From an uncultured Verrucomicrobiota bacterium (GTDB taxonomy: Bacteria > Verrucomicrobiota > Verrucomicrobiia > Limisphaerales > UBA1096): a stretch of DNA of 43,112 bases. Both the position numbers and the translations under genes were made by a program. The DNA lies in NCBI GenBank assembly GCA_913030945.1, contig CAJWEP010000005.1, positions 1 to 43,112 of the forward strand, written 5' to 3'. Positions 15,628 through 24,201 of the stretch are shown one piece after another. The notes below the pieces were generated by a model. That model ran no database searches and was not told where the DNA came from. It saw nothing but the letters and a program-made list of their open reading frames with translations. The first letter of the stretch is position 1, and the number at the start of each line of letters is the position of its first letter.

Positions 15628-17736
15628 ATGCATTTCATGGGAATCCATATGCGTTTGGCCATGGCGTTGCTGGTGTTTGGTATGATCGAATCGATCGTGC
15701 TGCGCCCAGCCAAGGCGGAGGAGGGACCTTGGCGCTGGTCCAACCCTCGGCCGCATGGCAACTCGATCCGTGCGATCGCTGAGGGCGTCGACTTCTCGAT
15801 CGAGGTCGGCGACAACGGCTCGATCCACACCAGCCAAAACATGGTGCAGTGGTTCCCTCGCGAGAGCGGCGTGGAACTTACACTGCGTGCCGCCGTGTTC
15901 TTCAAGGAACAAGCAATTGTGGTCGGTGACGACGGCACGCTGCTTTACAGCGAGAGCGAGGAGCAGTTCGAGTCGGGTGAACTGGACAAGCAGACAAGTG
16001 GGAACTTTCGCGCTCTGGCGGCCTCGGACAAAACCATCCTTGCCGCCGGCGATGACGGCATGCTCTATACCAGCACCGACGGCCGGAAGTGGCGCAAGCG
16101 AACCTTTGGGTACAGCAACCACATTCACGCACTGGTCTGGACGGAAAAATATTTCGTCGCTGTGGGCGAGGGCGGCCTTGTAGCCACCAGCACAGACGGC
16201 AGTTCGTGGACCAAGCGCCAGAGCCGAACCAACCGTGATCTCAATGCGCTGGCCTACATTAATAAACGTCTCTGGACCGTCGGCGAAGATGGTGTCGTGC
16301 TGCTCAGTTACAACGAGGGTGTGTCGTGGCTTGCGGCGCACACCGGCACCGACAAGAATCTGAACGCTGTCACCGGAACGGCGTCAGAGGTGATCGTTGC
16401 CGGTGAGAACGTCGTGCGAAAGGGTGTGCTCGATTTCTTCATGTACTGGGTGGATCTGCTCGCGGACGACGAGGGTGCAAACCCCTCACCGCCGCCTGAT
16501 TGGACCTATTATTGCGCCATCGAGGTGGAGGGCAAATATCTGCTCGGCGGCCGCACAGGCATGCTGGTGGACAGCGTGCGCGACGAGGAGGATGACGAGT
16601 ACCTGTACTGGTTCAGCGCCGACGACTCGGTGCGCAACTGGCTTTGGGACATAAACCGGGTCGGCGACCTGATGGTTACTGTGGGCGACCATGCCACGGT
16701 GCTGACCAGCCACGACGGCGCCTCGTGGAACCTTGAGGTCGTGCCCGAGCCGGCGACTGAATCGATCCTACTCGGCGTCGGCGGAACCACAAATCTGCTC
16801 GTCGCCGTCGGCAACCACGGTCGACTGCTGACCAGCCACAACTCGTGGACCAATGTCGTGACGAAAAACGACCTTGGCCAGGCGGTGACCAACCGCGTCA
16901 ACACGCTGGGCGTTCTCTGGGAGGCGGTTAATCCAAAGCCGACCGTGAATGATTTGCAGGGTGTGGCTGCGCTTGGGGAGATATGGGTCGTCACCGGCGG
17001 CAAGGGCACGGTGTTGACGACGAGCGACGGGAAGCAATGGGCCAAGCACCAGGCGCCCACCACTGGTATCCTGACCAGCGTCGAGGCCTTCAAGAGCCGC
17101 TTTGTTGCTACTGGAGAGGATGGAGTCATTCTCACATCTCCCAACGGCGCCGACTGGACTGAGCAAAGCTCCGGAACAACCGAATGGGTTTATCGCGTTC
17201 GTGCGTTTGAAGATCAACTCGTTGCTGTTGGCCAAGCAGGAACCCTCCTCACCAGTGGCGATGGAGAAAACTGGACTGGGCACGCAAGTGGCACAGACCA
17301 GTGGCTCAACGATGTGACACGGGTCGGTGATGCGTGGTACGTCGTCGGCGCGAACGGCACGGTGCTGACGAGCCCAGATCTCGAGTCGTGGCAGGCCAAG
17401 GGCGCGATCACCGGTTTGTCGCTTTACGGTGCCTTGGCCAACGACGGCCAGCTGCTTGCTGTCGGGCTCGAGGGGATTATTTTGCGGAAGGAAATCATAC
17501 CGCGCAGCAGCCCGATTCTGATCCGCTGGGAGCGCGCTATTGCCACCGACGGCGAGATCACGAACCACTTCGGCTTTCGCGGCTTCCCCGGCCAGCGGTT
17601 TTCGCTCGATCGCAGCGCGGACCTGAAGACGTGGGAGCCAGGGCCGGATCTGGAACTGCTCGACGGCTCCGGCGTATTCGAGTACTCGAACACCACTCGC
17701 GCAGAGTGGGAGTTTTATCGCGCAAAACTGCGCTGA
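15628..17736 (+). CDS. Secreted beta-propeller protein with Ycf48/BNR-like repeats
   Basis: ATGs at 15628, 15637 and 15649 are possible; a TTG at 15607 is less likely. MRLAMALLVFGMIES with AKA-EE is the signal peptide. The mature protein holds at least ten repeats of about 40-50 residues with the pattern VAVGxxGxxxTSxDGxxW, e.g. FVAVGEGGLVATSTDGSSW and VVTGGKGTVLTTSDGKQW. These match the propeller blades of Ycf48/BNR-type sialidase-like folds. The last 75 residues, RFSLDRSADLKTWEPG to the end, are a separate beta domain seen at the C-termini of many verrucomicrobial secreted proteins. Function unknown; probably extracellular binding. Its stop codon directly abuts that of the next, opposite-strand gene. 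Confidence 0.8.
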   Translation: MHFMGIHMRLAMALLVFGMIESIVLRPAKAEEGPWRWSNPRPHGNSIRAIAEGVDFSIEVGDNGSIHTSQNMVQWFPRESGVELTLRAAVFFKEQAIVVGDDGTLLYSESEEQFESGELDKQTSGNFRALAASDKTILAAGDDGMLYTSTDGRKWRKRTFGYSNHIHALVWTEKYFVAVGEGGLVATSTDGSSWTKRQSRTNRDLNALAYINKRLWTVGEDGVVLLSYNEGVSWLAAHTGTDKNLNAVTGTASEVIVAGENVVRKGVLDFFMYWVDLLADDEGANPSPPPDWTYYCAIEVEGKYLLGGRTGMLVDSVRDEEDDEYLYWFSADDSVRNWLWDINRVGDLMVTVGDHATVLTSHDGASWNLEVVPEPATESILLGVGGTTNLLVAVGNHGRLLTSHNSWTNVVTKNDLGQAVTNRVNTLGVLWEAVNPKPTVNDLQGVAALGEIWVVTGGKGTVLTTSDGKQWAKHQAPTTGILTSVEAFKSRFVATGEDGVILTSPNGADWTEQSSGTTEWVYRVRAFEDQLVAVGQAGTLLTSGDGENWTGHASGTDQWLNDVTRVGDAWYVVGANGTVLTSPDLESWQAKGAITGLSLYGALANDGQLLAVGLEGIILRKEIIPRSSPILIRWERAIATDGEITNHFGFRGFPGQRFSLDRSADLKTWEPGPDLELLDGSGVFEYSNTTRAEWEFYRAKLR

Positions 17737-19071
17737 TTACCCGCCCGGCGTCACGTCGGTCAGCAGCACCTCCATCAGCACCACTGAGTGCGCCGGCACG
17801 CGCGCAGAAAAGAAGCCGAGCTTGCCGTAGGCCAGCTCCGGCGGAATGTATAGCATCGCGTGGCCGCCTTTTTTCATCAGCTTCATTCCCTCGGCGGTGC
17901 CCGGCAGCATTATCGCCAACTCCTTCATTGTTATTTTCAACGGCGCGGGCTGGGGATTCACCGAGTCGGCAAAGATACGGCCAAACTCATTCGCCTCGGA
18001 GATCAGTTCCGCGATAAAATGAAACGTGACCGTGTCAGTATCCTCCACAAGCTCGCCGGTTCCGGGCTTGAGTTCTTCATAAATGAGCCCTGAGTCGGTC
18101 GGCTCGATTTTCAACACCTCCTGAATTTCCTTCATCTGTCTCGCGGCGATATCGCGCAGCATCTGGTCGATCGACGCTTCGGTCGCCTCGAATGCCTCCG
18201 CTTTTGCCCCCACGCGAATGATACGGACACTCTCGATGATAACGTCCATCTTGGGTTTGTTGGGACCGCTGACGGCGACGTCGGCGATCGCGTCTACGAC
18301 ATCCATCCCTTCGACCACCCTGCCGAACACCGAGTGGTTCCCGGCCCGGGTGTCGGTGAAGTCTAGCCATGGCGTTGCGGCGTGCGTAATGAAAAACTGG
18401 CTGCCGTTCGTGTGCTCACCGGAGTTGGCCATCGAGAGAATGCCCGACTCGTCGTGCTTGAGGTCGGGATGGAACTGGTCTGGCAGCCAGTAGCTGGGAT
18501 TGCCGGTGCCGTTGCTCAGCGGGCAGCCGCCCTGGATCATGAAGTCCTTGATCACGCGATGAAAAATCAGCCCGTCATAATACGGCTTGCCTTCTGGGTC
18601 GGTCGGGAACGCCTGCGGATCCTTGCTGTAAAACTTGGTGCCTTCGGCCAGGCCGATGAAGTTGGCAACGATGAGTGGAACTTTTTCGTATTCCAACTTG
18701 GCCAGCATTGACCCGTGGTTGGTGGTGATCCGGGCGTAGATCCCGTCCCCCAGTGTGTCGGTCGGCGGATCGACTTTCACGCGGAAAAAGTAGGGTGAAG
18801 CGGCGATGGGATGTTGCAGTTCCCAAAGGGTGGGTGTTTTCCCGGCGATCACTTGGCCAAGCGCCTCCCAGTTGGCCAAGTCGGCCGAGCCCTGAATGTA
18901 CAGAATCGAGCCGGCCTCGGCTTCGTTGATGGAGAGTGAGACCGTCTGGTTGACGCTGCTGCGGGGGATGGGCTTGAGGGTGATCGAGTCGATTCGCGCC
19001 TGGCCAAGTGCGGCAGCCGACCATGAGCCGAGCGCCAGTGCGGTGAGGATGCGGAGGAAAAGTCTCGTCAT
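17737..19071 (-). CDS. Exported cyclophilin-FKBP fusion peptidyl-prolyl isomerase
   Basis: The ATG at 19071 gives a Sec signal (MTRLFLRILTALALGSWSAA) and 444 residues; an upstream start adds a basic extension. After an 80-residue beta domain (SINEAEAGSILYIQGSADLANWEALG) comes a cyclophilin domain (about 95-305) with FHRVIKDFMIQGGCP and GSQFFITHA, the active-site motifs. A linker helix (ASIDQMLRDIAARQMKEIQEVL) leads to an FKBP domain (about 330-444) with GTGELVEDTDTVTFHF, LPGTAEGMKLMKKGG and YIPPELAYG. Two unrelated prolyl-isomerase folds in one chain make this a dual-family immunophilin, in cyclophilin-first order. Likely a periplasmic folding catalyst. The signal-peptide end ALGQAR is made by a palindrome variant. 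Confidence 0.92.
   Translation of the reverse strand: MTRLFLRILTALALGSWSAAALGQARIDSITLKPIPRSSVNQTVSLSINEAEAGSILYIQGSADLANWEALGQVIAGKTPTLWELQHPIAASPYFFRVKVDPPTDTLGDGIYARITTNHGSMLAKLEYEKVPLIVANFIGLAEGTKFYSKDPQAFPTDPEGKPYYDGLIFHRVIKDFMIQGGCPLSNGTGNPSYWLPDQFHPDLKHDESGILSMANSGEHTNGSQFFITHAATPWLDFTDTRAGNHSVFGRVVEGMDVVDAIADVAVSGPNKPKMDVIIESVRIIRVGAKAEAFEATEASIDQMLRDIAARQMKEIQEVLKIEPTDSGLIYEELKPGTGELVEDTDTVTFHFIAELISEANEFGRIFADSVNPQPAPLKITMKELAIMLPGTAEGMKLMKKGGHAMLYIPPELAYGKLGFFSARVPAHSVVLMEVLLTDVTPGG
18852..18861. repeat. Iterated palindrome copy in the cyclophilin-FKBP gene
   Basis: Exact core followed by CGC, with a second TTGGCCAAG 18 bp further on; read on the minus strand as ALGQV. Confidence 0.85.
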
Positions 19072-19221
19072 CTTTGCTGGGCGGAGTGTTGCGGTTGCAG
19101 GGTGGAGGCGCGACTTTTTTCGCCTGGCCAATTTTAGTTGCCGTTTTGGCTTCGGTCAGTAAAATTCCCGGAGCCGCCTGCGACTTGCCCGTGATGGGCT
19201 ATCGCTTGGCCTGTTCCTGAC

Positions 19222-22200
19222 ATGAGATTCGATTTTATAAAACTCTTTGTGTTGCCGCTGGCATCCCTGGGCCTGATTCAATCCGCTGCCGCTCTCTCTC
19301 TCGAAGCGAAGATCGACAAAAAGACCGGCACGATCACGATTCACCGCGAAGGCTTGGCCAAGCCGCTCGTCACGCAGCACGCTGCCGCTGATCACCGGCC
19401 GTACCTGCACCCGATCATCGGGCCGAACGGCAAGGGGGTCTTCACCGAATACAGCCCTGGACACCACAAACACCAGACTGGCTTGTACTTCGGTTTCACG
19501 CATGTCAATGGCCGCAACTATTTCCATCATCCGGCCGACAATTACTGGAGGCGCAAAGCCGTGAACGTGCTCGAGGCCAAGGGCGAGTTGGTGAGGTGGG
19601 AGACAGTATACGATTTGCTCGATGCCGAAGGTAATGCGGTGCTGACCGAGACGCAACGCTGGGCAATGCACTCCGACAACAACCGCCACATTCTCGACCT
19701 CGAATGGCGCGGTCTGGGGCAGACCGATGTCACCATCGGCAGATACGATTATGGCGGACTGTTCCTGCGCATGCCGTGGAAACCCGGGATCAAAGGCGAG
19801 GCCGTCAATGCCGCTCGGAACATCAATGCCGCAGCGGAAGGTAGGCGTGCCACGTGGCTCGACGTCGGGATGGAGGTCGAAGGCCGGGATGACTGGGGGC
19901 ACATCGCGATTTTTGATCACCCGAAAAACGGCGGCTATCCGCAGCCTTGGCGTGTCGATGGCCAGCTCGGTGTTGGCCCGGTACGCGCCCGTCTTGGCGA
20001 CTGGAAAATTGGCAAGGGCAAAACCGAAACCATTCGCCACCAGATTCACGTTTATGGCGGCAAACTGAATGACAAGGATCTCACGCAACATTGGATGCGT
20101 TACACCGGCCAGCGCGGCACGGGCGTGCTTTGGGGGTTGGCCCAGCGTGAGGGGCGCGAGGCCAAGTTTCTCACGCCTGAGGCGGCGGTGAAAAACTCGA
20201 CCATCGAGCCCGGATTTGCAGTCAACTCATGGGCCAACGAGCCGATGATCACCCAGCCTATGGCGTTCTGCTGGGATGATCGCGGTCGGATGTGGGTGGC
20301 TGAAAACCGGGACTACGAATCCCGTGGGCGAGGCTTTTCGGCTTTCGGCGACAGTCGAATTTTAATCTTGGAGGATACCGATCGCGACGGTGTGGCGGAC
20401 AAGCGCTCGGTGTTTCTCGAGGGCATCCCGTTTCCGTCCGCGGTGGCCGTCGGCCTGGGCGGACTATGGCTCGGTGCGCCGCCGAACCTGCTGTTCGTTC
20501 CGGATCGCAATGGCGACGACAAGGCGGATGTCGATGACATCGAGGTGCGCCTGACCGGCTGGGGCATCCGCGACCGGCACGAGGTGGTCAACAGTCTGCA
20601 CTGGGGGCCGGACGGCTGGCTTTACGGCTGTCAGGGCTTATTCACGCCATCGGTTGTTGGCAAGCCAAAAGGAGAAGGTCGTATTTACAAACCGGGAGAG
20701 GCGTACCCCAAAAAGGTTGAGTTCGACGGCGAAGGCACACAGATCAACGGTGGCGTTTGGCGTTATCACCCGGTTAAGGATCGCTTCGAGGTGGTTGCGC
20801 ACGGCTTCAGCAATCCGTGGGGCATCGACTACGACGCGAAGGGACAATTCTTCATCAGTGCATGCGTGATCCCGCATCTGTGGCATGTCATTCCTGGCGG
20901 CGTTTTCCATCGTCAAGGTGGTCGCCACTTTAATCCTTATGTTTACAGTGACATTCGCACGATCGCCGACCACCGCCATCGCTCGGCCCACGGCGGGGCG
21001 CGAGTTTATTTATCTGATGCGTTTCCTGACGAGTATCAGGGTAAAATTTTCATGGCCAATATCCATGAGCATGCCGTGTTGACGGATGAACTGGTGCCAA
21101 GTGGCTCCGGTTTCATTGGCAAACACCACAAGGATTTCATGAAGGCCAATAATGCGCAGTGGATCGGCTTCAGCATGGAGATCGGCCCGGGCGGCGACGT
21201 GTATGTGCTCGACTGGCACGATGCCGACATTTGCGGCAAGGACGTGCTGCAAAAGGACACTGGCCGCATCTTTCGCCTCTCGCCAAAAGAGAGCTTGGCC
21301 AAGGACTGGGCAGGCCGATACGCCGATGTGGCCAAGCTCAATGATGCCAAACTGGTCGACTACCAAACCAGCGCCAGCGCCTGGCACGCCCGCCGCGCAC
21401 GCGTCGTCCTGCAGGACAGGGCGATCAAAGGTAAATTGGCCAAAGGCACCCATCGCGCCTTGGAAAAAATGTTCTTCAAAAACAAAAACGCCGATCATCG
21501 TCTGCGCGCTCTTTGGGCGTTGCATGTCACGGGTGGCTTGAGCGAATCCAAGCTGCTGAAAAACCTCGGTGACAAAGACGTGCACATTCGCGCCTGGTCG
21601 ATTCAGCTGCTCTGTGAAGACAATAATCCATCCAGCGACGCGCTCCGAAAATTTGCCTCCATGGCCAAGCGCGACTCGTCGCCGGTTGTGCGGCTTTACC
21701 TTGCTTCGGCACTGCAGCGGATGTCGTTTGGCGATCGTTGGGCCATCGCTGCTGGTCTGGTTGCGCACGATGAGGATGCTGGCGACCACAATTTGCCAAA
21801 GCTGATCTGGTACGGCATCGAGCCAATGGTGCCGGCGGATCCTGCCCGCGCGATGGAGTTGGCGCGGGCCAGCCGCTTGCCGCTCGTCACAGAGTACATC
21901 GCACGCCGCGCTGTCGATGCCGGCCAGTTGGAAGCCGTTTCCGCTGCGCTTGGCCAAGCGCAGGGCGACGACACGATCTCCGGCCTGCTCCGCGGTTTCA
22001 GCGCTGGCTTGAGGGGACTGCGCGATGTGAAGGCACCGCCGAGTTGGGGCGCGACCTACGCCAAGCTATACGGCACGCCGTTGGCGACGCAGATTGCGCA
22101 AATCCTCGGCGACACCGGCGCGGCGACCGCCATGCTCGCCACACTCGACAACAAAAAAGCCGGGGTTGTCGTCCGTCGTAACGCATTGCGCGGCTTGGCG

Positions 22201-23016
22201 TCACAGGAACACGACGCGTTGAAAGGCCGACTTGTTGAGTTGCTCGACGATGACTCGCTGCGGCTGGAGTCCATCCGCGCCATGGCGGCTTACGATGAGA
22301 AAAATTACCCGCGCGCATTGCTCAAGCGCTACGCCAAGTTTGATGCTGGCGACAAAACGGCGGCGATCCAGATGCTCGCTTCGCGTTCGTCCTATGGCAA
22401 CGAACTCACGGTGGCGATCAAGTCGGGAGCGGTGCCGCGTCGCGACGTCCCGGCGTATGTCGTCCGGCAACTGCGCCGTGTCGTTGGCCCAAGCTTCGTC
22501 GATGCGTGGGGTGCGGTGGAGTCGCTCTCCGCCGACAAGGAGGCTGCGTTTGCCAAGTACCGCGCGCTGCTCACCGGCGACGCCTTGGCCAAGGGGAACC
22601 TCCAAAACGGCCGCGCGATTTTCGAACGCACCTGCACCGTCTGTCACAAATTGTACGGCAACGGCGGCGAGATCGGCCCGGACATCACCGGCTCGAACCG
22701 CGCGAACCTCGACTACATTCTCGACAACATCCTCAATCCCAGCGGCGAGATTCCGGAGGGCTACCAGTTGCTGCTCGTCACCACGCGCGGCGGCCAGACT
22801 CTGGCCGGGACGTTGGCCAGTGAGAACGAGCAGCAGCTTGTTTTGCGCGTTGTCGGCCTGCCCCCGGTGACCGTGGCCAAGTCGGAGATTCAGTCGCGCG
22901 AAACCATCCCAACGTCGATGATGCCGGAGGGCCTGCTGGCTTCCCTCCGAGACGAGGATGTGATAGATTTGATCGGTTACCTGCGAACCACCCAGCAGGT
23001 GGCCAAGCCTGAGTAA
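19222..23016 (+). CDS. DUF6807 - membrane-bound-dehydrogenase - HEAT - haem c fusion protein
   Basis: A 1264-residue exported protein. After a signal (residues 1-25) the first 290 residues match DUF6807/PmoA: HPIIGPNGKGVFTEYSPGHH, HQTGLYFGFTHVNGRNYFHH. From about 310 to 690 follows a PVC-type dehydrogenase/PQQ-GDH-like propeller (TIGR02604-like): FCWDDRGRMWVAENRDY, DTDRDGVADKRSVFLEG, NSLHWGPDGWLYGCQG. Then come HEAT-like repeats (about 700-1100) and a C-terminal haem domain with CTVCH at 1138-1142 and IGPDITGSNRANLDYILDNILNP, typical of TIGR02603. It is expected to oxidise a sugar or other polyol in the periplasm and pass electrons through haem c. The DUF6807 fusion suggests carbohydrate context. 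Three exact palindrome copies occur within, including a 20-bp one. Confidence 0.9.
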   Translation: MRFDFIKLFVLPLASLGLIQSAAALSLEAKIDKKTGTITIHREGLAKPLVTQHAAADHRPYLHPIIGPNGKGVFTEYSPGHHKHQTGLYFGFTHVNGRNYFHHPADNYWRRKAVNVLEAKGELVRWETVYDLLDAEGNAVLTETQRWAMHSDNNRHILDLEWRGLGQTDVTIGRYDYGGLFLRMPWKPGIKGEAVNAARNINAAAEGRRATWLDVGMEVEGRDDWGHIAIFDHPKNGGYPQPWRVDGQLGVGPVRARLGDWKIGKGKTETIRHQIHVYGGKLNDKDLTQHWMRYTGQRGTGVLWGLAQREGREAKFLTPEAAVKNSTIEPGFAVNSWANEPMITQPMAFCWDDRGRMWVAENRDYESRGRGFSAFGDSRILILEDTDRDGVADKRSVFLEGIPFPSAVAVGLGGLWLGAPPNLLFVPDRNGDDKADVDDIEVRLTGWGIRDRHEVVNSLHWGPDGWLYGCQGLFTPSVVGKPKGEGRIYKPGEAYPKKVEFDGEGTQINGGVWRYHPVKDRFEVVAHGFSNPWGIDYDAKGQFFISACVIPHLWHVIPGGVFHRQGGRHFNPYVYSDIRTIADHRHRSAHGGARVYLSDAFPDEYQGKIFMANIHEHAVLTDELVPSGSGFIGKHHKDFMKANNAQWIGFSMEIGPGGDVYVLDWHDADICGKDVLQKDTGRIFRLSPKESLAKDWAGRYADVAKLNDAKLVDYQTSASAWHARRARVVLQDRAIKGKLAKGTHRALEKMFFKNKNADHRLRALWALHVTGGLSESKLLKNLGDKDVHIRAWSIQLLCEDNNPSSDALRKFASMAKRDSSPVVRLYLASALQRMSFGDRWAIAAGLVAHDEDAGDHNLPKLIWYGIEPMVPADPARAMELARASRLPLVTEYIARRAVDAGQLEAVSAALGQAQGDDTISGLLRGFSAGLRGLRDVKAPPSWGATYAKLYGTPLATQIAQILGDTGAATAMLATLDNKKAGVVVRRNALRGLASQEHDALKGRLVELLDDDSLRLESIRAMAAYDEKNYPRALLKRYAKFDAGDKTAAIQMLASRSSYGNELTVAIKSGAVPRRDVPAYVVRQLRRVVGPSFVDAWGAVESLSADKEAAFAKYRALLTGDALAKGNLQNGRAIFERTCTVCHKLYGNGGEIGPDITGSNRANLDYILDNILNPSGEIPEGYQLLLVTTRGGQTLAGTLASENEQQLVLRVVGLPPVTVAKSEIQSRETIPTSMMPEGLLASLRDEDVIDLIGYLRTTQQVAKPE
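19351..19364. repeat. Iterated palindrome copy in the DUF6807 domain
   Basis: GGCTTGGCCAAGCC, perfect over 14 bp; read as GLAKP. Confidence 0.9.
21294..21303. repeat. Iterated palindrome copy in the haem fusion gene
   Basis: Exact core; read as SLAKD in the linker between propeller and HEAT parts. Confidence 0.85.
21944..21963. repeat. Iterated palindrome, 20-bp perfect copy in the haem fusion gene
   Basis: CTGCGCTTGGCCAAGCGCAG, perfect over 20 bp within the HEAT region; read as ALGQAQ. Outer arms differ from the 20-bp intergenic copy at 11714. Confidence 0.95.
22583..22594. repeat. Iterated palindrome copy before the haem domain
   Basis: CCTTGGCCAAGG, perfect over 12 bp; read as ALAKG at the start of the haem domain linker. 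Confidence 0.9.
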
Positions 23017-23028
23017 AACGACAGCACC

Positions 23029-23193
23029 ATGCCTGAAGCAACACCAGAGGAAGTTCAAGCTCCCGCCAAGCGCCCACAGCGGCCGAAAGACAACGTCGCC
23101 CGGGTGCTGGGTTACTGGATCGTCGCCGGCGTCATCGTCGAGACCTCCGCCGATCAGATCATCCACTTCCTTCGCGTCCTCACCTCCACTTGA
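23029..23193 (+). CDS. 54-residue single-span membrane micro-protein
   Basis: A short gene in the gap after the haem fusion protein. It starts with ATG 12 bp past that stop and ends with TGA eight bases before the larE ATG. The predicted protein starts MPEATPEEVQAPAKRPQRPK, a charged, proline-rich cytoplasmic end, then a probable membrane helix, VLGYWIVAGVIVETSADQII, and a short tail HFLRVLTST. The tight packing on both sides and the tidy topology argue that it is real. No family recognised; a small partner of the haem protein is one possibility. Confidence 0.6.
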   Translation: MPEATPEEVQAPAKRPQRPKDNVARVLGYWIVAGVIVETSADQIIHFLRVLTST

Positions 23194-23201
23194 TCGTCCG
23201 C

Positions 23202-24038
23202 ATGGCGGCGGACAAACTCAACCGACTGCGCGACATTCTGTGCGGGTACGAATCCTGTTTGGTGGCGTACTCCGGTGGGGTGGATTCGGTGCTGCTGGCA
23301 CATGTCGCCCACGAGGTGCTGGGTGACCGGATGCTCGCGGTGCTCGCCGACTCGCCGAGTTTGCCGCGCCGAGAATTGGCGGAGGCCCGCGAGATCGCCG
23401 AGTCGCACGGCTTTCCGCTGCGGATTGTCCACACGCGGGAGTTTGCCAACCCGGACTACACCGACAACCCGGTCAACCGATGCTACTACTGCAAGCACGA
23501 ATTGTTCACCCGACTAGAGCCGGTCGCGCTCGAGGGAGGCTTCGCCGTGCTGGCCTACGGCGAAAATGCCAGCGACATCGGCGATCACCGGCCCGGTGCC
23601 GAGGCGGCCAAGCAGTTCGCAGTTCGCGCCCCGCTGAAGGAGGCCGGCTTGGCCAAGAGGGACATCCGCGCGCTCTCCACCGCGCTTGGCCTTTCCACCG
23701 CCGACAAGCCGCAGATGCCCTGCCTCAGCTCCCGCATTCCGTACGGCCAGGCCGTCACGCTGGAAAAGTTGGCGATGATCGAGCAGGCCGAGGGCGTGTT
23801 GCGCGACGCCGGTTTTCGCGAGGTGCGCGTGCGGCATCACGAACAGCCCGGCGGCGCTCTAGCCAGGCTTGAGCTTGGCCAAGCGGAGATGGAACGCTTT
23901 GTTGCGGAGGAAATGATGAGCGCCGTTACCCCTCAAATCCGGGAGGCCGGTTTCACCGAAGTCACACTCGACACGAAAGGCTACCGGCGCGGAAGCCTCA
24001 ACGAGGGCGTCCCGGAAGCAAGCTTGGCCAGGGGCTGA
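23202..24038 (+). CDS. larE: ATP-dependent sacrificial sulfur transferase LarE
   Basis: A 278-residue protein of the PP-loop family. SGGVDS at residues 24-29 binds ATP; NRCYYCKHELF gives Cys94 and Cys97; PQMPCLSSRIPYG gives Cys174, equivalent to the sacrificial cysteine of Lactobacillus LarE. In LarE proteins that carry all three cysteines, these can hold a [4Fe-4S] cluster that makes sulfur transfer catalytic. LarE inserts sulfur into the nickel-pincer nucleotide cofactor of lactate racemase and related enzymes. ATG 23202 is preferred to TTG 23190, which overlaps the micro-protein stop. No larA, larB or larC is nearby. Two palindrome copies are read as GLAKR and ELGQA. Confidence 0.92.
   Translation: MAADKLNRLRDILCGYESCLVAYSGGVDSVLLAHVAHEVLGDRMLAVLADSPSLPRRELAEAREIAESHGFPLRIVHTREFANPDYTDNPVNRCYYCKHELFTRLEPVALEGGFAVLAYGENASDIGDHRPGAEAAKQFAVRAPLKEAGLAKRDIRALSTALGLSTADKPQMPCLSSRIPYGQAVTLEKLAMIEQAEGVLRDAGFREVRVRHHEQPGGALARLELGQAEMERFVAEEMMSAVTPQIREAGFTEVTLDTKGYRRGSLNEGVPEASLARG
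23648..23657. repeat. Iterated palindrome copy in larE (first)
   Basis: Exact core, preceded by GG; read as GLAKR. Confidence 0.85.
23873..23884. repeat. Iterated palindrome copy in larE (second)
   Basis: GCTTGGCCAAGC; read as ELGQAE. A half-copy, AGCTTGGCCAGG, follows at the gene's last codons. Confidence 0.9.
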
Positions 24039-24139
24039 TGCGAAAAAAACTGGTCAGGCTCGACGACCTGCCCGAGGGGACGACTAGGCAATTCTCCTTA
24101 TTAATTGATAGCTGCGCGACATCACGATCTCTTCTCTGA
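24038..24139 (+). pseudogene. Short reading frame coupled to larE, possibly a truncated Rieske-like gene
   Basis: ATG at 24038 overlaps the larE stop (TGATG), a normal arrangement for a coupled downstream gene. The product begins MRKKLVRLDDLPEGTTRQF, which resembles the first strand of Rieske/NirD-type small ferredoxins (V-x-L-x-D-L-P-E-G), but after ten more residues it stops (33 residues in all) with no CxH motifs. Most simply, the start of a lost gene. It may instead be a chance frame. Confidence 0.35.
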
Positions 24140-24201
24140 CTCTATCTCTATTTGGCCGGTTGTAACCTTTGGCTAGCATTAGTAGTATGGATTAGTTCCT
24201 A

